Assembly (NCBI GenBank): GCA_905214155.1
Contig: CAJMLC010000117.1
Coordinates: 1-6,170 of the forward strand
DNA: 6,170 bases
From: an uncultured bacterium
GTDB lineage: Bacteria > Bacillota > Clostridia > Oscillospirales > Oscillospiraceae
Direction: 5' to 3'
Part shown: positions 1-5,619 of the stretch, one piece after another
Position numbering within the stretch: position 1 is the first letter of the stretch
Layout of the letters: every line of letters starts with the position of its first letter
Translations under genes and position numbers: made by a program
The notes under the pieces: generated by a model
What the model saw: only the letters and a program-made list of their open reading frames with translations
Told to the model about the DNA's origin: nothing
Database searches by the model: none

Positions 1-128
1 AAACCATTGAAAACACTAGAAAAACCGCTGATATCTTAATTGGTGCAGCTTGCCACTCAGAAATGACCTTTGTATGTCAGGCAGCCGCGCAAGCGCGCCC
101 GCCTCGACAGCAAAGGTCTTTCTTCGTT

Positions 129-163
129 CAACCCCGCAATCGCTTCGCTGGATTGCGGGGTTG
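129..163. repeat. Inverted repeat / hairpin 1
   Basis: Perfect 13-bp arms at 129-141 (CAACCCCGCAATC) and 151-163, with a 9-base loop at 142-150. It is the first of three strong hairpins spaced about 77-90 bp centre to centre. No T-run follows on either strand, so it does not look like a simple terminator. Confidence 0.85.
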
Positions 164-207
164 TGCTCCAAATTTGGCAGTCGATCCATAGTGTTCACAT
201 GGCACAC

Positions 208-238
208 GTCGTCGCGAACTGTGCTGGTTCGCGACGAC
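208..238. repeat. Inverted repeat / hairpin 2
   Basis: Perfect 12-bp arms at 208-219 (GTCGTCGCGAAC) and 227-238, with a 7-base loop at 220-226. The arms are GC-rich. ATTTTTA follows on the plus side (239-245), so a weak plus-strand terminator role is possible, but the neighbouring hairpins point to a wider structured region. Confidence 0.85.
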
Positions 239-294
239 ATTTTTACGCTTCGCATCAAACAGTCATCTCTCGCCTGCTCCGCTGCGCCTCTTTT

Positions 295-330
295 CAAAAT
301 CACAACCGCTATCGCCGGGTCGTGATTTTG
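295..330. repeat. Inverted repeat / hairpin 3
   Basis: Arms at 295-307 and 318-330 pair in 12 of 13 positions; the mismatch is A304 against C321. The loop is 10 bases (308-317). TTTTTCT follows at 331-337, so this one alone could end transcription on the plus strand. Confidence 0.75.
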
Positions 331-538
331 TTTTTCTAATTTGGTAATTGCTCCAAGGATCAGAAGCAGCCCGCTGCCTTTTTTATTGTGACATCCGATT
401 TGGCATCTATAAACATTCACTCTTATCTGGAATGTATTGCCCCTCAAACAGTCCACATTTTATTATACCAAACCTCCAGACGGCAATATATTTATAAACA
501 GCATAGATTTCAGGCAAAAAATTCATATAACTTGTCCA

Positions 539-567
539 TTGCATCCCTCATCAAAACTTTTTATGAT
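539..567 (+). promoter_or_regulatory. Possible promoter upstream of the sigma-like ORF
   Basis: TTGCAT (539-544), a 17-base spacer and TATGAT (562-567) fit a sigma-A promoter pointing at the frame that opens at 600. The surroundings are AT-rich, so a chance match is quite possible, and no ribosome site follows. Confidence 0.25.
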
Positions 568-599
568 GAAGATACGGATAACAACAGTTCATTTAAAAT

Positions 600-992
600 T
601 TGGATGTATATCAGAAATATCCGGCGCAGTTTCTATGGACGGGCATCGGAGGCTGGGCGCGCGCGTATCTGGAGATCCAGACAGCGCTGCGCGCCTTTCA
701 GGTCCGGGAGACCGCGAGATACTACACGCCGTCGGTAGATCAACCGCTTGCCGCAGAAAGCGAAGCACCGCTGCTGGATCTATTTCGTGCAAAACATGCG
801 GATTTTCGCTCGTATATCTGCCTGCGGGATTATGTGCAGCGGCTGCCGGAGGATGAAAAATGGCTGGCAGGTACGCTCAGCAGCGGCTATACGCTGGAGG
901 AGATCCCGGTTTTCTTCCGCTGCAAAAAGGAGAAACTGACGCAGATCCATGATCGGCTTCAGCGGAGTATGATGAAATATTCAGAAATTTGA
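600..992 (+). pseudogene. Sigma-70-like protein, probably missing its 5' end
   Basis: The frame encodes 130 residues. Residues about 82-123 (from LRDYVQRLPEDEKWL through GYTLEEIPVFF to LTQIHDRLQRSM) have the layout of a sigma-70 region 4 helix-turn-helix: an LPEDEKWL-type helix, then a GYTLEEI turn and a recognition-like helix. The first part (YQKYPAQFLWTGIGGWARAYLEI) is a weaker match to the end of a region 2-like segment. The only possible start is a TTG at 600 with no ribosome site, and a stop lies just upstream in frame (TAA 594-596). Composition changes from AT-rich to GC-rich right at this point. I therefore infer a gene that lost its front half when the left segment was joined, although a short intact protein translated from TTG cannot be excluded. 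The family assignment is tentative. Confidence 0.45.
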
Positions 993-1064
993 CCGCGCAG
1001 CAGAGCGTTTGTCCATAGTGAAGGTCCCTGCAAAGAACATAACAGCACCCCTGATGGAGCTCGA

Positions 1065-1102
1065 AACTAAAAACGCCATCCGGGCGGATGGCGTTTTTAG
1101 TT
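1065..1102. terminator. Two-way terminator between convergent genes
   Basis: Arms 1065-1081 and 1086-1102 pair over 17 bp around a GGGC loop. The outer part is A-rich on the left and T-rich on the right (TTTTTAGTT), so it can work for both strands. It lies between the sigma-like frame (ends 992) and the LysR gene (stop at 1131, minus strand). Confidence 0.9.
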
Positions 1103-1130
1103 GTGCAGCTGGCGGAGGAGCTGATCCTGC

Positions 1131-2003
1131 CTATTTCTGCCCGCTGAGCAGGAAGCGGGCGAAATTGCGCGCAGCATAGGTCAGCGTGTCCCAGTTTTTC
1201 CAGGTCAGCGCCACCGGGCGGCGAGGCGCATTTTGCAGCGGAACAACGGCCACTTGATGCTCAAATCCTACCGCGACCCGCTCATACAGGATTGAATTAC
1301 CGAGCCCCTGCTGCACCATCGCAAGGATGGTATAGTCATCGTAGACGCGGAAGCGGACGTCCGGCGTCAGGTTTTCTGCCTGAAAGGCGCGGAGCACCGT
1401 ACTGAAGCCGCCCTCGTCGAGCACCAGGAACGGCTCCGCCGCAAGATCGCGCAGCGTGATCTCCGCTGCGCCGGCCAGCGGATGCTCCTTCGGCAGGACG
1501 GCCACCATGCGGTCCTCGTAGAGCAGCTGGTGGCCGGGCGGGAGGACGGCGTCGGAATTCGTGAAGCCGAGGTCGATCTGCCCGTCGTAGAGCCACTGGG
1601 CAATCTCGTCGTATTCGCTTTGGCGCATCACGAAGCGCACACCGGGATACTGTGCGGTGAAGGCCTTGATGCGCTGCGGAAGGTAAGTACGGCTGACACT
1701 GGTGAACGTGCCGAGGCGGATCTCGCTGTTCTCCAGCTGTAAAAGGTCGGTTCGCTTGCGGTTCAGGCGCGCTTCGGCCGCGACGACCTCCTGGATGTAG
1801 GGCAGGTACCCCTCGCCGTCGCGCGTGAGCGTCAGGCGGCGCGTCTCGCGGCTGATGAGCGCCGCGCCGAGCTCCTGTTCGAGGGCCTTGACCGCCTGGC
1901 TGACAGCGCTCTGCGAATAGTTCAGCGCGGCGGCCGCGGCGGTGAAGCTCCCATGCTCGACCACGGCGCAGAAGACAGCATATCTGGACATCATGGTTAT
2001 CAT
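1131..2003 (-). CDS. LysR-family transcriptional regulator
   Basis: A 290-residue protein of normal LysR length. Residues about 5-64 form the winged helix-turn-helix (FCAVVEHGSFTAAAAALNYS, then QSAVSQAVKALEQELG and the RRLTLTRDGEGYLPY wing), followed by a linker helix. From about residue 93 (EIRLGTFTSVSRTYLP) comes the effector-binding domain of periplasmic-binding-protein fold. I chose the ATG at 2003 because AAGGA (2014-2010) sits 6 bases upstream; later ATGs at 1994 and 1991 are too far from it. The gene diverges from azlC with a 96-bp gap, the usual arrangement for a LysR protein that controls its neighbour. Control of branched-chain amino acid export is therefore inferred from position; the effector is unknown, with a branched-chain amino acid the obvious guess. 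The family call is firm, the target is not proven. Confidence 0.93.
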   Translation of the reverse strand: MITMMSRYAVFCAVVEHGSFTAAAAALNYSQSAVSQAVKALEQELGAALISRETRRLTLTRDGEGYLPYIQEVVAAEARLNRKRTDLLQLENSEIRLGTFTSVSRTYLPQRIKAFTAQYPGVRFVMRQSEYDEIAQWLYDGQIDLGFTNSDAVLPPGHQLLYEDRMVAVLPKEHPLAGAAEITLRDLAAEPFLVLDEGGFSTVLRAFQAENLTPDVRFRVYDDYTILAMVQQGLGNSILYERVAVGFEHQVAVVPLQNAPRRPVALTWKNWDTLTYAARNFARFLLSGQK

Positions 2004-2012
2004 CTCTTTTCC

Positions 2013-2029
2013 TTATAATTTTATTATAA
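2013..2029. promoter_or_regulatory. AT-rich palindrome in the lysR-azlC gap
   Basis: A perfect inverted repeat TTATAAT-TTT-ATTATAA overlaps the LysR gene's -10 box and start region. A 9-bp direct repeat, TTTCCTTAT, lies at 2008-2016 and 2038-2046, 30 bp apart (about three helix turns). Either could be part of a LysR binding region used for autorepression, but neither is a clean T-N11-A box, and the first direct-repeat copy overlaps the ribosome site. Confidence 0.35.
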
Positions 2030-2051
2030 ATATTCGCTTTCCTTATGTCAA
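2023..2051 (-). promoter_or_regulatory. Consensus sigma-A promoter of the LysR gene
   Basis: On the minus strand, TTGACA (2051-2046), exactly 17 bases, then TATAAT (2028-2023). Both boxes and the spacer are perfect consensus. The start point would be near 2016, leaving a leader of only about 13 bases that is mostly ribosome site. The -35 box sits between the azlC -35 and -10 positions, so the two promoters overlap. Confidence 0.75.
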
Positions 2052-2066
2052 GAAACGCGCTATAAT
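2038..2066 (+). promoter_or_regulatory. azlC promoter, good -10 and poor -35
   Basis: TATAAT at 2061-2066 is perfect, but the hexamer 17 bases upstream (TTTCCT, 2038-2043) matches the -35 consensus poorly. This pairing is typical of promoters that need an activator. A weak dyad CTT-N10-AAG (2037-2052) covers the -35 area and contains a T-N11-A spacing (T2038, A2050), so it is a candidate LysR contact site. Confidence 0.5.
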
Positions 2067-2099
2067 CAGGGCACACTTTGGAAAAGGATCGAAAACAGG

Positions 2100-2837
2100 A
2101 TGAATCGGAAGAAATTTTTACAGGGACTGCGCGATGGCGTCCCCATTGGGCTAGGTTATCTGGCCGTCAGCTTTGGCATTGGCATCTCCTGCCATACGGC
2201 GGGGATCAGCGCGCCGCAGAGCTTTTTGATGAGTCTGCTGAACAACGCCTCCGCCGGAGAATACGGCGGGATCACGGTGATCGCGGAAAATTCGGGGATC
2301 TGGATGATGATCCTCATGACGCTGATCATCAACGCGCGCTATCTGCTGATGAGCTGCGCGCTGAGCCAGCGCCTTGCGCCGGACACGCCGCTCCTGCATC
2401 GGCTGCTGGTCGGCTTTGACGTGACGGATGAGCTGTTCGGCATTGCGATCGCACAGCCGGGGTATCTGAACGTGTGGTACTTCTTCGGGGCAATGTGCGT
2501 GGCGATCCCGGGATGGAGCATCGGGACGCTGATCGGCGCGCTGGCGGGCAGTCTGCTGCCGCAATGGGCCGTGAACGGATTTTCGGTGATGCTGTACGGG
2601 ATGTTCCTCGCAATCATCGTGCCGGAGGGGAAGAAGAACCACATCGTCCTCGGGTGCATCATGGCGAGCTTTGCGTGCAGTCTGCTGGCGGCGAAGCTGC
2701 TGCCGATGCTCTCGGAGGGCATGCGCATCCTGCTGCTGACGATCGTGCTCTCCGCCGCGGCGGCGATCCTGTTCCCGCGCAGGGAAGAGGCCGCGCCGGA
2801 GGCCCGCGCGGAAGCGAAGGAGGCAAAGGCCGTATGA
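2100..2837 (+). CDS. azlC: AzlC-family branched-chain amino acid exporter, large subunit
   Basis: A 245-residue integral membrane protein matching the AzlC family in length and sequence. AzlC with AzlD exports branched-chain amino acids and their analogues (known from Bacillus AzlCD and Corynebacterium BrnFE). Visible features: a hydrophobic segment at about residues 13-35 (GVPIGLGYLAVSFGIGISC), a family-typical SLLNNASAGEY stretch (45-55), NARYLLMS (78-85), DVTDELFG (107-114), then further membrane spans at about 121-150, 159-175, 181-203 and 207-225. The tail (227-245) is a charged, alanine-rich extension. Start at 2100 is preceded by AAAAGGA (2082-2088), an 11-base spacing that is a little long. 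The stop overlaps the azlD start (ATGA, 2834-2837), indicating translational coupling. Confidence 0.92.
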   Translation: MNRKKFLQGLRDGVPIGLGYLAVSFGIGISCHTAGISAPQSFLMSLLNNASAGEYGGITVIAENSGIWMMILMTLIINARYLLMSCALSQRLAPDTPLLHRLLVGFDVTDELFGIAIAQPGYLNVWYFFGAMCVAIPGWSIGTLIGALAGSLLPQWAVNGFSVMLYGMFLAIIVPEGKKNHIVLGCIMASFACSLLAAKLLPMLSEGMRILLLTIVLSAAAAILFPRREEAAPEARAEAKEAKAV

Positions 2838-3133
2838 ACACCTATCTCTATATCGCAATCATGGCGGCCACGACATACGCCATCCGCGTGCTGCCGCTGA
2901 CACTGATCCGCAAGCCGATCCGGAGCACATTCCTGCGGTCGTTCCTCTACTACGTGCCCTACGTGACGCTGGCGGTGATGACGTTCCCGGCGATCCTGAA
3001 CACGACAAGCTCGCCGCTGGCCGGGGCCGCGGCGATGATCATCGGGCTCGTGAGCGCATGGTGCGGGCTGGGGCTGCTCCCGGTGTCGCTGCTGTGCTGC
3101 GGGTCGGTACTGCTCCTGCAGGCAATTCTATAA
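2834..3133 (+). CDS. azlD: AzlD-family branched-chain amino acid exporter, small subunit
   Basis: A 99-residue hydrophobic protein, the usual size for AzlD. It carries the family's TYAIRVLP motif (residues 14-21) and a YYVPYVTLAVMTFPAIL stretch (39-55), with about four membrane spans (roughly 3-20, 38-56, 62-78 and 80-98). It is expected to pair with AzlC in the cytoplasmic membrane as the second exporter subunit. The start at 2834 overlaps the azlC stop by 4 bases; longer forms of the same frame reach back into azlC and are not credible. A terminator begins directly after its stop. Confidence 0.92.
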   Translation: MNTYLYIAIMAATTYAIRVLPLTLIRKPIRSTFLRSFLYYVPYVTLAVMTFPAILNTTSSPLAGAAAMIIGLVSAWCGLGLLPVSLLCCGSVLLLQAIL

Positions 3134-3136
3134 ACA

Positions 3137-3161
3137 AAAGGCCGCCTGTTGGGCGGCCTTT
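3137..3161 (+). terminator. Terminator after azlD
   Basis: A 10-bp stem (3137-3146 with 3152-3161), GC-rich at its core (GGCCGCC), around a TGTTG loop and ending in TTTGTT. It starts 4 bases after the azlD stop and closes the azlCD unit. The A-run on the left arm allows some activity in the other direction. Confidence 0.85.
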
Positions 3162-3177
3162 GTTCTGCGCGAGCCTC

Positions 3178-3206
3178 TTGCAAAAGAAGCTCGTTTGCGC
3201 TATAAT
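3178..3206 (+). promoter_or_regulatory. Promoter of the methyltransferase unit
   Basis: TTGCAA (3178-3183), a 17-base spacer and TATAAT (3201-3206) fit sigma-A well. It lies 16 bases past the azlD terminator and about 60 bases before the methyltransferase start, so that gene is transcribed separately. Confidence 0.7.
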
Positions 3207-3264
3207 CGAGTTAGAGTGCATAAACTGTATTGCAGAAAACAGGAAACGAACGGAGGGCCAAGGC

Positions 3265-3891
3265 ATGTTCTGGGACAACGTCGCATGGGCATACGACATC
3301 TTCGCAAATCTCATCAACCGGAAGGCAAACCGGGCGCTGTGCGCCGCCGTGGCGCAGTGGATCGGTGCGGAAGACGAGGTTCTGGAGTGCGCATGCGGGA
3401 CGGGATTGCTCAGCGGCGTGATCGCGGAGCGGTGCAGGCGGCTGGTCGCGACGGATTTTTCCGCGAAGATGCTGCAGCAGGCGCGGCGAAAATTGCGGGC
3501 ATACGAAAATGTGACGTTTGAAGAGGCGGACATCCTGCGGCTCCGCTATCCGGACGGGCAGTTTGACGCGGTCGTGGCGGCGAATGTGATCCATCTGCTG
3601 GACGAGCCGTACACGGCCCTGCGGGAGCTGGACCGGGTCTGCCGTCCGGGCGGAAGGCTCATCATCCCCACCTACATGAACCGGACGGAGCGTGGCACGA
3701 CGAACCGTGTGTCCGGCGCGATCGGGAAGGCGGGCGCGGAGTTCAAGCGGGAGTTCACGCTGGGCTCCTACCGGCAGTTTTTCACAGACGCGGGCTATTC
3801 GGACGTCTGCTACAAGCTGTGCGAGGGGCGGATCCCCTGCGCGGTGGCCGTGATCCGGAAGCCGCGCGAGACGACGGAAACGAAGATGTGA
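3265..3891 (+). CDS. Class I SAM-dependent methyltransferase (UbiE/Methyltransf_11-like)
   Basis: A 208-residue soluble protein with the ordered motifs of class I methyltransferases: SAM-binding motif I VLECACGTGLLSG (39-51), motif II acidic position VATDFSAKML (61-70), a VTFEEADILRLRYPDGQFD segment (83-101) reaching the AADVIH-like VVAANVIHLLDEP (103-115), and the RPGGRLIIP strand (127-135). The substrate cannot be told; this sub-family covers small molecules and quinones as well as uncharacterised enzymes. I chose ATG 3265 because GGAGGG (3252-3257) lies 7 bases upstream; the same frame extends back to 3058 but that part crosses azlD and its terminator. The chimeric GNAT-like gene starts 3 bases after its stop, so the two are likely co-transcribed. 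Confidence 0.9.
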   Translation: MFWDNVAWAYDIFANLINRKANRALCAAVAQWIGAEDEVLECACGTGLLSGVIAERCRRLVATDFSAKMLQQARRKLRAYENVTFEEADILRLRYPDGQFDAVVAANVIHLLDEPYTALRELDRVCRPGGRLIIPTYMNRTERGTTNRVSGAIGKAGAEFKREFTLGSYRQFFTDAGYSDVCYKLCEGRIPCAVAVIRKPRETTETKM

Positions 3892-3894
3892 GCG

Positions 3895-4419
3895 ATGGAA
3901 TACAGCGGGAAACAATACCGGCGCGACAGTTGGCTTGGGGCGCTGGGCGCGGCGCTGATGCTGGTGGGCGATCTGTGCCTGAGCGTCATTCCGGCCAGTC
4001 CGGCAGACAGCGGACTGTTCCAGCGGGCGGCCTACTTCAGCGGGTCGTGGGAGCCCTGGCGGCTGCCGCTGCTGTGCGGGACGCTACGCGCGATGCGGTG
4101 GAGCGAGATGAAGGAATTTGTCCGGCTGACGAAGCAGGGCGGGGCCAGTCTGCGCGACCAGTTCAACAAAGAGAAGAAGCCGTATCTGTTCGTCGGCCTG
4201 GTCTGCGTGCGCGAGGCGTATCAGGGGCAGGGCTACATGCGGAAGCTGATGGAACTGGCCTACGCGGAGGGCGCGCGGCTGGGCGTGCCGGTGCCGCTGG
4301 AGACGGACGCGAAGAGCAAATGTGACAAGTATGTCCATCTCGGCATGGAGCTGGCTGGGACGCGCGACCTCGGCGCGCATGGGAAACTCTATGATCTGGT
4401 CTGGTATCCGAAGAAGTGA
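3895..4419 (+). CDS. Chimeric protein: DUF6796-like start joined to GNAT acetyltransferase end
   Basis: 174 residues with two unlike halves. Residues 1-62 (SWLGALGAALMLVGDLCLS as a membrane span, then VIPASPADSGLF and WEPWRLPLLCG) look like the first transmembrane portion of a multi-span DUF6796-type membrane protein. From about residue 64 (RAMRWSEMKEF) the sequence becomes a GNAT acetyltransferase C-terminal half, with the acetyl-CoA-binding Q/R-x-x-G-x-G/A loop as YQGQGYMRKLMELA (109-122), then the strand VPVPLETDAKSK (131-142) and YVHLGMELAGTR (146-157). The usual GNAT N-terminal strands are absent. The likeliest cause is a deletion that joined two neighbouring genes near nucleotides 4078-4095. 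It starts 3 bases after the methyltransferase stop with only a weak ribosome site. Whether it is functional is unclear; the DUF6796 name is from memory. Confidence 0.65.
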   Translation: MEYSGKQYRRDSWLGALGAALMLVGDLCLSVIPASPADSGLFQRAAYFSGSWEPWRLPLLCGTLRAMRWSEMKEFVRLTKQGGASLRDQFNKEKKPYLFVGLVCVREAYQGQGYMRKLMELAYAEGARLGVPVPLETDAKSKCDKYVHLGMELAGTRDLGAHGKLYDLVWYPKK

Positions 4420-4461
4420 CCTCCGCCGCCCCCCGTCCGCCCGTCCCCGCCGCAGCGGATG

Positions 4462-4502
4462 CCTTCCCTTGGGGGAAGGTGGCCCGAAGGGCCGGATGAG
4501 GG
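4462..4502. repeat. REP-like palindromic intergenic element
   Basis: Two adjacent hairpins: CCTTCCC / GGGAAGG (4462-4468 with 4473-4479, loop TTGG) and GGCCC / GGGCC (4481-4485 with 4489-4493, loop GAA), followed by GGATGAGGG (4494-4502). This pattern closely resembles a repeat I recall being scattered between genes in many gut Firmicutes genomes. Copy number in this genome cannot be seen from one window. Confidence 0.6.
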
Positions 4503-4505
4503 TAT

Positions 4506-4545
4506 GGAGCACGCATCTAAATGCGATGCAGTTCGTAACTGCTCC
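4506..4545. repeat. Small three-stem structured element
   Basis: Two hairpins, CGCAT-CTAA-ATGCG (4512-4525) and GCAGTT-CGT-AACTGC (4528-4542), are enclosed by GGAG (4506-4509) and CTCC (4542-4545). An alternative 6-bp pairing of GGAGCA (4506-4511) with TGCTCC (4540-4545) would compete with the second hairpin. It directly follows the REP-like repeat and may be part of it. Confidence 0.5.
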
Positions 4546-4585
4546 CCGACCCCTACATGGTGTTGCAGAAGATCGGGCAAAATCA

Positions 4586-4619
4586 AAAGCCGCCGCTTCC
4601 GGGTGGAGGCGGCGGCTTT
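4586..4619. terminator. Two-way terminator after the flavodoxin gene
   Basis: A 15-bp stem (4586-4600 with 4605-4619, one G-T pair) around a GGGT loop. On the minus strand it ends in CTTTTGATTTTG, 5 bases after the flavodoxin stop, so it mainly serves that operon. The plus-strand side ends in CTTTGTGTTTA and may also stop the methyltransferase unit. Confidence 0.85.
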
Positions 4620-4623
4620 GTGT

Positions 4624-5049
4624 TTATTCGGCGAGCTGTTTGCCGAGGGCCTTGCAGGCCTCGATCGCTTCGTCGTCGGGCGCTTCGCAGCAGATGACAC
4701 CCTCACGGACGAGATCTGCGCCGGCGGCCTTGACGTCGTTTTCCCAATCGCGCATCCATTCGCCGTCGCCCCAGCCATAGGAGCCGAACAGGCCCACGGG
4801 CTTGCCGGAGAGGCTGGACTTGACGGACTGGTACATCGGGTCAAATTCGGTCTCCTCCAGGACCTCGGCGCCCATCGCCGGGCAGCCCATGGCGACCGCG
4901 TCAAATTCCGCGACGGCGTCGGCCTTCACATCGTCGACCGTCCAGCAGGTGACGTCCGCGCCGGCTTCCTTCATGCCGTCGACGACCGCGTTGGCCATGG
5001 CCTCGGTGTTGCCCGTGCCGCTCCAATAGATCACAAGTGTTTTCTTCAT
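4624..5049 (-). CDS. Short-chain flavodoxin
   Basis: A 141-residue FMN-binding electron carrier of the usual short-chain length. The FMN phosphate loop is SGTGNTEAMA (10-19) straight after strand 1 (TLVIYW). The second loop is MGCPAMGAEVLEE (54-66), and the flavin-contacting GSYGWGDGEWMRDW (89-102) carries the aromatic residues that stack on the ring. It passes single electrons in the cytoplasm and commonly replaces ferredoxin when iron is short. The start at 5049 has AAGGAG (5062-5057) 7 bases upstream; a longer frame reaching to 5244 lies inside the DUF3793 gene and is not credible. It is the last gene of the operon, 16 bases after DUF3793, and is followed by a strong terminator. The partner enzymes are not in the window. 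Confidence 0.95.
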   Translation of the reverse strand: MKKTLVIYWSGTGNTEAMANAVVDGMKEAGADVTCWTVDDVKADAVAEFDAVAMGCPAMGAEVLEETEFDPMYQSVKSSLSGKPVGLFGSYGWGDGEWMRDWENDVKAAGADLVREGVICCEAPDDEAIEACKALGKQLAE

Positions 5050-5065
5050 AATGATTCTCCTTATC

Positions 5066-5617
5066 TCAGACCGCGACGGCCAACTCGTCCATGTTTGACC
5101 CGGACTGCCAGCGTTCGCAGTAGATCTGCGTACATTTTTTGAATTTTCGGAATAATGCCTCTGCCCGCGCCTCGTCGCCGTAGACCTTCCAGAGGCCGGC
5201 GCGCTTGAAGTTCTGCGCACGGTTTTCGATGAAGCCGCGCACATCCTCGGGCGGATAGCTCAGAAACAGGCCGATCTCGTGCGGGAACTCCGCGCGGCCG
5301 CGCAGGCGGCGGATCAGGTCGGTCACGCAGCACTCGCAGCTCCCACAGCGATAGCCCGCCAGGGACAGGATCTCCTGTGCCAGGCCGTTTTGCAGGTCGC
5401 GCCGGAGCTTCGCCGGGCGGTAGAGGTAGAGCAGCGCATGCCCGTTTTCCAGCCGCATCGGCAGCAGACACAGTCCCCGCGCGGCAAAGCGCCGGTTGAA
5501 CGCCCGCACGTCGGCCATCAGCTCCTCGCGCGTCTCATACGGACAGGGGAAGAGGCTCCCGGTCTTGATACCCGCCAGCGTCGGCGCGCATTGGCGGATC
5601 AGGCGTTCTTCTGACAT
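5066..5617 (-). CDS. DUF3793 family protein
   Basis: 183 residues matching the DUF3793 family, which is found mostly in Clostridia and has no established function. Recognisable parts: the opening CAPTLAGIKTGSLF (10-23), FPHEIGLFLSYPPEDVRGFI (111-130), and WKVYGDEARAEALFRKFKKC (143-162). No membrane segment or signal peptide is present, so it is probably cytoplasmic. A tight cysteine group, CGSCECC (91-97), together with C10, C25, C50, C162 and C167, would allow metal or cluster binding, but this is inference. The start at 5617 follows GGAGGG (5629-5624) at 6-base spacing, a site lying inside the last codons of the DUF2325 gene. Placement between DUF2325 and flavodoxin suggests a role in redox or metal balance. 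Confidence 0.9.
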   Translation of the reverse strand: MSEERLIRQCAPTLAGIKTGSLFPCPYETREELMADVRAFNRRFAARGLCLLPMRLENGHALLYLYRPAKLRRDLQNGLAQEILSLAGYRCGSCECCVTDLIRRLRGRAEFPHEIGLFLSYPPEDVRGFIENRAQNFKRAGLWKVYGDEARAEALFRKFKKCTQIYCERWQSGSNMDELAVAV

Positions 5618-5619
5618 GG

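Larger units (their letters stand above)
1..599. other. Gene-poor left region, possible mobile-element edge
   Basis: I see no convincing gene here. Long open frames exist on both strands (plus frames ending at 191, 325 and 339; a minus frame 456-16), but all run through three inverted repeats, lack good ribosome sites and resemble no protein family I can name. Bases 1-360 are of mixed composition; about 390-600 is clearly AT-rich and unlike the GC-rich genes that follow. A frame open from the left edge to 191 could be the tail of a gene outside the window, but I cannot support it. The segment gives me the impression of sequence that recurs around mobilisable or conjugative elements of gut Firmicutes. 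That is recollection, not evidence from this window. Confidence 0.4.

Noticed and set aside
16..456. 146-residue minus-strand open frame over the three hairpins
   Set aside because: No good ribosome site, no recognisable family, and the frame is built from inverted-repeat arms; several plus-strand frames over the same DNA look just as plausible, which suggests non-coding DNA.
388..856. Plus-strand frames at 388-738 and 437-856
   Set aside because: They run from AT-rich non-coding DNA into out-of-frame reading of the sigma-like gene; arginine-rich, low-complexity translation typical of shadow frames.
3058..3264. Longer start of the methyltransferase at 3058
   Set aside because: The extension runs through the azlD coding region, its terminator and the methyltransferase promoter; ATG 3265 has a strong ribosome site.
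4506..4545. Possible tRNA, because GCAGTTCGTAACTGC resembles a T-arm
   Set aside because: The loop is far too short, the arms do not form a cloverleaf, and there is no acceptor stem or CCA end.
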